A stretch of 8,815 nucleotides of DNA, from positions 1 to 8,815 of the forward strand of contig CAZFGK010000045.1 of assembly GCA_964518635.1 (NCBI GenBank), given 5' to 3'. The DNA comes from CAZFGK01 sp964518635 (GTDB lineage Bacteria; Zixibacteria; MSB-5A5; GN15; FEB-12). The translations under genes were made by a program, and so were the position numbers. Shown here in pieces: positions 6,001 through 8,815 of the stretch. The stretch's first letter is position 1. Each line of letters opens with the position of its first letter. Below the pieces are notes generated by a model. The model was given only the letters and a program-made list of their open reading frames with translations, was not told the origin of the DNA and made no database searches.

Positions 6001-7973
6001 AGGACGTGGGCAATGTGCGGGTATTCCCAAAGACAATCGCGGACTTGCTCAACGCACACCTAACCCCGAGCCTGCACTCCGAACCCGCGTTCCGTGCGTG
6101 GAATGCGTTCTCCAACTTCGCGAACCAGTTCCAACTTATCGGACTGTTCCACCTCACCTTGGTAACCAACGACGCCGTTACGACGCTCCCAAGTATCGGC
6201 ATCAAATCCCTGGTGGATGCGCCTCAACACCTCTACCACGGAGAGCGTAAAGCCGCTCTGGGAGCTTTCCGCGAGGGAGCTAAAGCCGCCGCTACCTCAC
6301 TGATCGCACCGATCGCCATCATGAAACACGGGTCCAGGATGCTCAAGGAATGGGACCACCCAGGATCTCAACCTCCCGAGTATGCACGCAGGATTCGCTT
6401 CCTCCAGGAAGGTGGCGCGCACGCGAGAATGGAAGGACACTTCGAAACCAAGGCAATCGAAAGCATCGGCAAGGGATTTCAAAACATCGCCGAGGTAATG
6501 CGCCTCCAGGACCCCGAGGTGAACAAGGCTATGACGGTTCTGGAAGAGAGTTTTGGGATTGCCAAGAACACTCTCCCAGCAGCGATCGAACTCATCATGC
6601 GCCCGGTGATGCAGGAGTTCGTCCCTCGGGCGAAACTTGGCGTCAACTACCATCTCGCGGGGTATGAACTGGCCCGACTCCCTGCCCAGGCCCGCACGAA
6701 AGATGTCCGGCGCACAATGCGCAAGGTTGTGGACGTGGTGGATGATCGCCTGGGCCAGCTTCACTATGGGAATCTCCATATGAACAAGGGCTACAAGGAG
6801 ATCCTGATGAGTATGTTCCGAGCATTGGGATTCCAGATCGGTTCCGAGCGCGTCCACTACGGAGCGATTGCCGACACAGCCGCGTTTGCCCGCGATGTGG
6901 TAACTCCTGGGGCACGAGCGGATTTCTCCCATCGTATGGCTTACATGCTGGCTATGCCGTTGGGCACCGCAGCCGCGAACATGATCGCGCAAACTCTCCT
7001 CTCCTTGTACAACACCGGAGAGGCGCTTGACGTCCAACCCAAGGACGCGGTTGCGTTCCGCTCGGGGAAGAAAGACCAGAATGGAGATGACGAGAGATAC
7101 TACTTGGCGAACTACTTCACCAAGGAAATTTGGCCGGTCGAGTCACGCCTCTTCGAAGGTCGCCCGGGTGCGGCTGTCGCCGCCCAGGTGAACATGCTCT
7201 CGCATAAGTTCAACCCGGGGTTGAATATGGCTTATGAGTTGTTCACCAACAAGGACTTCTACGGACGCTACATCATAGATCCGAACTCGCCTGCCTCTCG
7301 TACCTCCCAATATGGAGACTTCGCGTTGGAGCAGCTCAAACCATTCTTTTTGAAGAACAAAGAACTAGCCGAGCAGCGCGGCGCGACAGACAACTTCTCC
7401 AAGTACTCCAGCTTCTTTGGCATAACCCCCGCGCCTCAGTACATCAACGCCTCCACAGCGGAAGATGTGATGATGGGAATCCTGAAGGAGCACTACCCCA
7501 AGGCGGGGAAATCCAAAGAACAACACGAACGTGGAGTACTCAAGCGGAAGTTTATGAACCAATGGAAGTCCGCGATAGAGCTGGGTGATGAGCAAGTCCA
7601 GGAACAAATCGACTTGGAAATGGACGCGGCCATCGAGGCGGGAAAGATAACGCTTCGTGATCGGAAAGCTGTATACGAGGGGGTAGACACAACCCGTACC
7701 CAGGAGATGTTCGCACGCCTCGCGCAACAAAACCTCCGAGACGCGATCCGGATCTACGAACAGTGGATGTCTCCAAGGGAGAAAGCACTGGTACTACAAG
7801 AACTCACCCGCTCGCGCAAGCGCATCAAGGGATTGGCTTTAAGTTCTGAGGAAAAAGAGTTACTATATCAGGAGTTGGACACGATCCTGGATCGGGATCA
7901 GTCCCTGGAGAAACTTCTGGAAATGGATGAGGATGAGAACCCAACTTCCCCATCTACAGTTCAAGAACCTTAA
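27..7973 (+). CDS. Giant phage polyvalent / ejected virion protein (about 2648 aa), 5' end uncertain
   Basis: Probably a virion-packaged protein that enters the host with phage DNA; this is inferred from architecture. Visible in order: tandem KYP motif (residues 45-80); helical region (150-290); Gly/Ala-rich hydrophobic cluster (350-488); Pro-rich linkers (493-565, 895-1045, 1085-1140); beta-rich island (638-712); a repeated helical unit (761-798, 816-852, 1054-1075); SAP-like pieces (582-620, 1183-1217, 1429-1451); a duplicated helical domain (1357-1400, 1652-1700); an HhH-like LPGVGP motif (1715-1719); and a long C-terminal block (about 1860-2480) with NYFPRLYK, KDQNGDDER, NKDFYG and FGITPAP. 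The last block recalls large polyvalent protein-associated domains of phages; this is from memory and no exact family is claimed. The tail is acidic. I see no Walker A, HExxH or methyltransferase motif. The first in-frame ATG is codon 79, inside the KYP motif, so the start is the TTG at 27 or lies upstream; the frame is open to base 3. The downstream gene follows after 13 bases. The reading frame is certain, the function moderate. Confidence 0.9.
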   Translation: MNVTATLPVGAVADPPTTALTPSPGPDQDAAAIRPVEAQDSLVKFAQRIKSKYPTVYDDIPDLDLAKRVLRKYPEYEDMVDLSDLTTSISEEISPSKIKMSTFDRQMQESLQPTSGKVTIGTSDLSRPSQDVMIPLTAFKGLDPKKTSNLEYADAVTRATWGLSLGEVQELYYNAGLEIAGGDFEEQVGRIAKANHEWAIKNKQQGVTVAQQASTVKLRRALSEAGIPGFNAMAKQLLDQDKQVMASLHDITPKERDKVMAARRAVSFKLGVGEALSANNEFWANTLSMLTPGIFSPTTSAPSASMLGIPQKPSNLLPGSAGFNSAMARNQPFMKEFYSNQSLGQAGIEVVPGVLTNTARMLMMAELGAVSAGATTVGPVVGSLLGIQADTAIQNFNKPLTEQAEHQLITLAMTGAGVGSAIAREVLIARGINVPTVAYLSAEGSMMGLASYGAMELMTPEATFNQKLANSLSGALLPFGFAAGRAVGKKFQQSPAPTATQPLAEPAPEPPAQLQLSGRTTPLPGIGETFPIQESRYADKYTINLSRPGEESLGLPYSPGEQIPLFDAIIGGQRARAEISRGLADLTEAQLQEAYIAAGGTESGLGLTPTELRAATLDLWSSKYPLLEATTENELSVKWETWAGVERLETHLETPFKFGETYQVLSETPQYYKVRDLDNPNWIFRINKFSPAGLTAKTEVVLTNGLVKEHRVQFPEFNWETQQSRWGQMETQPLIFPEAQATPPVGTPGPRTAEVGRSGAIARMKLLQDFKSSTEFAKLPKSQRAAVREEISGLAKQIATPTAREATFVPRAQAEQHLRNLENYSKRAEFKDIPEDVQQMVLAEIGDLKFLLDRDAAAANPLRQEALYTSRLSGNSPENLRQDVDVASQALGRRTRGGRLPEDPESGTGVPPTPGEPARRVTPLGPVPVAELPVVDSPTGAEPFPGTSTRYGKPVGKDGGVYYLPESENPAQPPLPGGGPQHGGTESRYYLDPRNRSQERSPYAPELPVVDSPTGARETTPGGSRFGEALESTKVKKARKVIQTKYRKGSFESNLAEYRKTKEYQSLSPEEKAQLDPAAEGGSIYPISPERPSEFPVTDKIRADKAAEWEVNDPARNILPSGKPIPRNIPPGEIPITPGTNLFSTRALIREIVSRRQTRAEAKRLGKLPSLQIPDPENNPLWNMIRGLSKEELTTELAEAGVDTSLLRTKVLMQKALYSHLSPEAENRVGVLTPEQLAKQKAEFGGKEAEFNRTPEEVEATALVKLQKEFGQAITLDWVKENKARFETSLMDANLSPREQEVIGWKDTRDPAQIAATEKGLLGMTEATPDEPAWITAARNELKSTTLEAMGGQTLYNMALVHAYDHIYKPGMRFAEFARRVVEDLGEEAGHYVNGLWEHFTYQAPARVASLGDALKGVKARMAARDKSVADLAALPPSSLRAIYEGLGVKPKDTLPVQGTLTPKLESQQLATDLHALLSGMKKLGTTDPAEAQAKLAELSPDAQTPRTISLTPEEMLTIKQAEVTKPPVVELTGEYTRREGEVPRVEVEKLVGAVDRLLVNKRASAKLVDARLEAARAREAKLNSEPLSSEMRNPEDWLRGIDITPEQLADRVERITRASRLISNETYAAAKKEIRDSLKQMNAGVSPQQLRAMAVVMAKHMEDGYLSFGAFAKQAIAEFGDVAKANLYDLYTDTQRYRGLYVNSPILQRLSTLPGVGPTLGKVMANAAAVKFSAVDAFRRKFSLAGRSPEAREFGDFLSKQESLISRNVDVVKAQFDAVHRWADGGIYWTGKGSRLNPGNYRMSELDAKKLRLELNFALDEGVETALLNKLNVPDDIKVLINEMRTSLADMRARIQAISPKALQVVNENYFPRLYKYGPKTVGGEASRKMGTPLETAKSFLKERNLDSMRQAVEELGFELHSENFVDNFIYKYTEMEKFIQMRTAIKHLEQQGMAKIVNRARIPTGYAEVTDPVSAVYGKHTTRSGEVVYQDVGNVRVFPKTIADLLNAHLTPSLHSEPAFRAWNAFSNFANQFQLIGLFHLTLVTNDAVTTLPSIGIKSLVDAPQHLYHGERKAALGAFREGAKAAATSLIAPIAIMKHGSRMLKEWDHPGSQPPEYARRIRFLQEGGAHARMEGHFETKAIESIGKGFQNIAEVMRLQDPEVNKAMTVLEESFGIAKNTLPAAIELIMRPVMQEFVPRAKLGVNYHLAGYELARLPAQARTKDVRRTMRKVVDVVDDRLGQLHYGNLHMNKGYKEILMSMFRALGFQIGSERVHYGAIADTAAFARDVVTPGARADFSHRMAYMLAMPLGTAAANMIAQTLLSLYNTGEALDVQPKDAVAFRSGKKDQNGDDERYYLANYFTKEIWPVESRLFEGRPGAAVAAQVNMLSHKFNPGLNMAYELFTNKDFYGRYIIDPNSPASRTSQYGDFALEQLKPFFLKNKELAEQRGATDNFSKYSSFFGITPAPQYINASTAEDVMMGILKEHYPKAGKSKEQHERGVLKRKFMNQWKSAIELGDEQVQEQIDLEMDAAIEAGKITLRDRKAVYEGVDTTRTQEMFARLAQQNLRDAIRIYEQWMSPREKALVLQELTRSRKRIKGLALSSEEKELLYQELDTILDRDQSLEKLLEMDEDENPTSPSTVQEP
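159..266 (+). repeat. Tandem KYP motif in the giant protein (residues 45-80)
   Basis: Two copies 20 residues apart: FAQRIKSKYPTVYDDI (45-60) and LAKRVLRKYPEYEDMV (65-80). Both follow [FL]-A-x-R-[IV]-x2-K-Y-P, then a Tyr and acidic residues. I recall similar K-Y-P-x-Y elements near the N-termini or between domains of large phage virion proteins. Its role is unknown; a short helical docking or packaging element is plausible. Confidence 0.6.
1074..1490 (+). other. Gly/Ala-rich hydrophobic cluster in the giant protein (residues 350-488)
   Basis: Four hydrophobic, Gly/Ala-rich stretches lie at about residues 350-387, 408-423, 436-455 and 470-488, the only such cluster in the protein. In ejected virion proteins such segments can insert into the host membrane. 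Gly and Ala richness could equally mean packed amphipathic helices, so membrane insertion is inference. Confidence 0.4.
2310..2582 (+). repeat. Two copies of a degenerate helical repeat in the giant protein
   Basis: Residues 761-798 and 816-852 align at an offset of 54: L-x2-[FY]-x4-E-F-x2-[LI]-P, then a charged helix with E-I and L. A shorter third copy, LAEYRKTKEYQSLSPEEKAQ, occupies residues 1055-1074 (about bases 3189-3248). The units probably form helix-turn-helix hairpins that work as spacers or docking elements. No family is recognised. Confidence 0.55.
2815..2839 (+). repeat. 25-base perfect direct repeat, copy 1
   Basis: Bases 2815-2839 are identical to 3040-3064. The offset is 225 bases, exactly 75 codons, so both copies read ELPVVDSPTGA in the giant protein (residues 931-941 and 1006-1016). 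Flanks are diverged but still related: each copy is followed by P-G, then S or T, and R-[YF]-G. The copies lie in a Pro/Gly-rich linker. Confidence 0.9.
3040..3064 (+). repeat. 25-base perfect direct repeat, copy 2
   Basis: This is the second exact copy of 2815-2839, in the same reading frame. Its codons after the identical block differ from copy 1 while still encoding S-P-T-G-A. The perfect identity is therefore local, within a larger degenerate repeat unit of about 75 residues. Confidence 0.9.
4095..4226 (+). repeat. Duplicated helical domain, copy 1 (residues 1357-1400)
   Basis: The pattern is M-A-x-V-x4-H, nine residues, F-x2-F-A, seven residues, then G and an aromatic-rich helix ending with L-W. 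It aligns without gaps to residues 1652-1694. I recall similar segments in large phage and Acidobacteria proteins, where they look like small stand-alone helical modules. No function is known to me. Confidence 0.55.
4977..5126 (+). repeat. Duplicated helical domain, copy 2 (residues 1651-1700)
   Basis: This partner of residues 1357-1400 has the same order: RAMAVVMAKH, then LSFGAFAKQ, then EFGD and an L-Y-D-L-Y helix. The offset between copies is 295 residues. The intervening part carries the SAP-like LAALPPSSLRAIYEGLGV and a charged helical stretch. Confidence 0.55.
5604..7466 (+). other. C-terminal conserved-type block of the giant protein (residues 1860-2480)
   Basis: This long, mainly helical block has few linkers and many aromatic landmarks: VNENYFPRLYK (1867-1877), SGEVVYQDVGNVRVFPK (1986-2002), FHLTLVTNDAVTTLPS (2041-2056), DQNGDDERYYL (2350-2360), HKFNPGLNMAYELFTNKDF (2393-2411) and FGITPAPQYI (2464-2473). 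From memory, this order resembles non-enzymatic 'large polyvalent protein-associated' regions of phage virion proteins. It is the best evidence that the gene is phage-derived. The exact Pfam family is not claimed. Confidence 0.5.
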
Positions 7974-7978
7974 AGGAG
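7974..7978 (+). promoter_or_regulatory. Ribosome-binding site AGGAG of the holin-lipoprotein gene
   Basis: AGGAG begins directly after the TAA of the giant gene (7971-7973) and lies 8 bases before the ATG at 7987. It fixes that ATG as the start, rather than any codon inside the end of the giant gene. Confidence 0.85.
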
Positions 7979-7986
7979 AAAGTAAA

Positions 7987-8679
7987 ATGGATACGACGAA
8001 CATTCCCGTCTGGGCAAAGGCTCTGGCCACGGCTTTCATTGGCGGGTTCGCAGGCGCCGCTTACGACGTGCTGGTGCTCCAACAGGGAGCGGCGGTGATC
8101 GACTATCGCAAGGCGCTGCATGTGGGGTTGCTCGGTGGGATTATCGCAGTGGTGGCTTATCTGAAGCCCGCCCCGAAGCAGGTGGTTCCCGTACTGCTCG
8201 CCGGGTTTCTGCTGTTCAGCACGGTGCTGGTGGTGGGATGCGGCCCGGACAAACCCAGAAAGCTTGCCAAGCTGGGGTTTGACATCAACCTGGGAATCAA
8301 CACCGCTGCTCGCACCATTATCGACCTCAAGAACCAGAACACCATCTACAAGGACGATGCGAGCGGGTACAAGGATCTGCTCAAACTCATCGACACCGTT
8401 CAGACCGACGCGGACACGCTGAACAAATCCTTGGATGAGATCGTCCTCCTGGATGCCACCAACAAGGACGCGGTGCTCGCGCATATCGACAAGCTTGCCA
8501 CGCGGCTGGTGGAGGCCAAGGCGGTCGGCGCCCACAAGCTTCCTCCGCATGTGCTTGCTTATATCACTACCGGACAGGCCCTTTTGAATGGCGCAAGGTT
8601 GGTGGTCGCGAGCATCAAGCCAGGGAAACCCAAGGAGTTGCGCAGGCTCAAGTACAAACCGGAGCTGGTGTTGAACTAA
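7987..8679 (+). CDS. Holin-like / lipoprotein-like fusion membrane protein (230 aa), possible lysis function
   Basis: Residues 1-65 look like a small phage holin: membrane segments at about 10-31 and 44-59 joined by a short polar loop (DYRK) and ending YLKPAPKQ. A third hydrophobic stretch (67-83) ends in V-V-G-C (82-85), a good match to the signal peptidase II lipobox. The remainder (86-230) is soluble, Lys/Asp/Leu-rich and probably helical, with no recognised enzyme motif. The second half resembles small phage lipoproteins that are often separate genes, possibly of spanin type (inference). The start is ATG 7987, with AGGAG 8 bases upstream, and the stop is TAA 8677-8679. The gene follows the giant virion gene by 13 bases, so the two are probably co-transcribed. 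Alternatively it is a plain three-pass membrane protein with a chance lipobox. The reading frame is sure, the function tentative. Confidence 0.9.
   Translation: MDTTNIPVWAKALATAFIGGFAGAAYDVLVLQQGAAVIDYRKALHVGLLGGIIAVVAYLKPAPKQVVPVLLAGFLLFSTVLVVGCGPDKPRKLAKLGFDINLGINTAARTIIDLKNQNTIYKDDASGYKDLLKLIDTVQTDADTLNKSLDEIVLLDATNKDAVLAHIDKLATRLVEAKAVGAHKLPPHVLAYITTGQALLNGARLVVASIKPGKPKELRRLKYKPELVLN
8134..8151 (+). promoter_or_regulatory. Possible internal start (GTG 8149) for a separate lipoprotein product
   Basis: GGTGGGA at 8134-8140 lies 8 bases before an in-frame GTG at 8149. Starting there gives an N-terminus with two Lys (MVAYLKPAPKQ), a hydrophobic core and the V-V-G-C lipobox, which is the layout of a normal lipoprotein signal peptide. 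The Shine-Dalgarno match is weak and falls inside a Gly codon run, so this is a hypothesis. Confidence 0.25.
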
Positions 8680-8692
8680 GCCAAGCCAAGCC
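8678..8692 (+). repeat. Short tandem AAGCC x3 at the gene junction
   Basis: Three perfect AAGCC units start within the TAA of the fusion gene and run into the 34-base gap before the next gene. No hairpin or T-run follows, so it is not a terminator. It may be a slippage product. Confidence 0.6.
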
Positions 8693-8702
8693 CAGTCAAG
8701 CT

Positions 8703-8707
8703 GAGGA
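8703..8707 (+). promoter_or_regulatory. Ribosome-binding site GAGGA of the third gene
   Basis: GAGGA lies 6 bases before the ATG at 8714, a normal spacing, and favours that start over the in-frame ATG at 8762. Confidence 0.7.
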
Positions 8708-8713
8708 CAGATC

Positions 8714-8815
8714 ATGTGGAATAACTTGATTCGCCGATTCAAAGGAAGGAAATCAACCAGTATGAACATCAACGATCTCATCAATCTCATCAATACGATC
8801 ACGGCGGGCGCGGCA
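8714..8815 (+). CDS. Unidentified small protein, N-terminal 34 residues only (runs off the right edge)
   Basis: The frame is open from ATG 8714 to the window end. The product starts with a basic segment (MWNNLIRRFKGRKSTS), followed by MNINDLINLINTITAGAA, which looks like the beginning of an amphipathic helix. GAGGA 6 bases upstream supports this start. A second in-frame ATG at 8762 has AAGGAAGGA upstream with an 11-base gap and would drop the basic leader. The gene follows the fusion gene by 34 bases on the same strand and is probably in the same operon. No family is recognised; the basic head next to a possible lysis gene is suggestive only. Confidence 0.6.
   Translation, partial: MWNNLIRRFKGRKSTSMNINDLINLINTITAGAA

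Noticed and set aside
5160..6059. A 299-codon antisense open frame, plus other minus-strand frames such as 6297-7037 and 7954-8802
   Set aside because: All lie opposite well-supported genes, have His/Cys/Arg-rich shadow compositions, show no recognisable domain, and would break the uniform + strand layout.
7074..7107. KDQNGDDER as a polymerase or metal-binding catalytic motif (DxDGD-like)
   Set aside because: The spacing does not match, and the surrounding helical, aromatic context looks like a conserved structural block rather than an RNA polymerase core.
661..8543. About nine AAGCTT sites where roughly two are expected by chance
   Set aside because: Eight of the nine are in-frame Lys-Leu codon pairs (AAG CTT), so amino acid and codon preference explains the excess.
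8680..8713. Intrinsic terminator between the second and third genes
   Set aside because: No stable inverted repeat and no T-run are present.

Overview
The window reads as part of a tailed bacteriophage (or prophage) genome, probably an uncultured phage of a Gram-negative bacterium. Three genes lie head to tail on the + strand, separated by only 13 and 34 bases. There are no tRNA, rRNA, CRISPR or IS signals and no room for promoters between the genes. The host assignment is inference: the second gene carries a lipobox, which fits a host with an outer membrane, and the DNA is moderately GC-rich by eye. No host-specific marker is visible.

Bases 1-7973 are almost entirely one giant gene of about 2650 codons. 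It encodes a mosaic protein of the kind phages and conjugative elements use as large 'polyvalent' proteins, usually packaged in the virion and ejected with the DNA. From N- to C-terminus I see a tandem KYP motif, helical segments, a Gly/Ala-rich hydrophobic cluster, Pro-rich linkers, a small beta-rich island, three copies of a short helical repeat, three SAP-like helical pieces, two copies of a longer helical domain, an HhH-like motif, and a long C-terminal block. That block resembles the conserved non-enzymatic regions of such proteins. I recognise no catalytic domain. The 5' end is uncertain because the frame is open to the left edge and the TTG at 27 abuts a strong Shine-Dalgarno run.

The second gene (7987-8679) encodes a 230-residue protein that looks like two phage proteins joined: a short holin-like part with two membrane segments, then a lipoprotein-like part with its own hydrophobic segment, a V-V-G-C lipobox and a soluble helical tail. 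It may belong to a lysis cassette. The third gene starts at 8714 and runs off the right edge after 34 codons; its product is not identifiable.

Together the window looks like a late-region junction: the end of a virion/ejection-protein module followed by a possible lysis module. The best candidates for something undescribed are the holin-lipoprotein fusion with a possible nested start, and the repeat-built giant protein with no visible enzyme domain.
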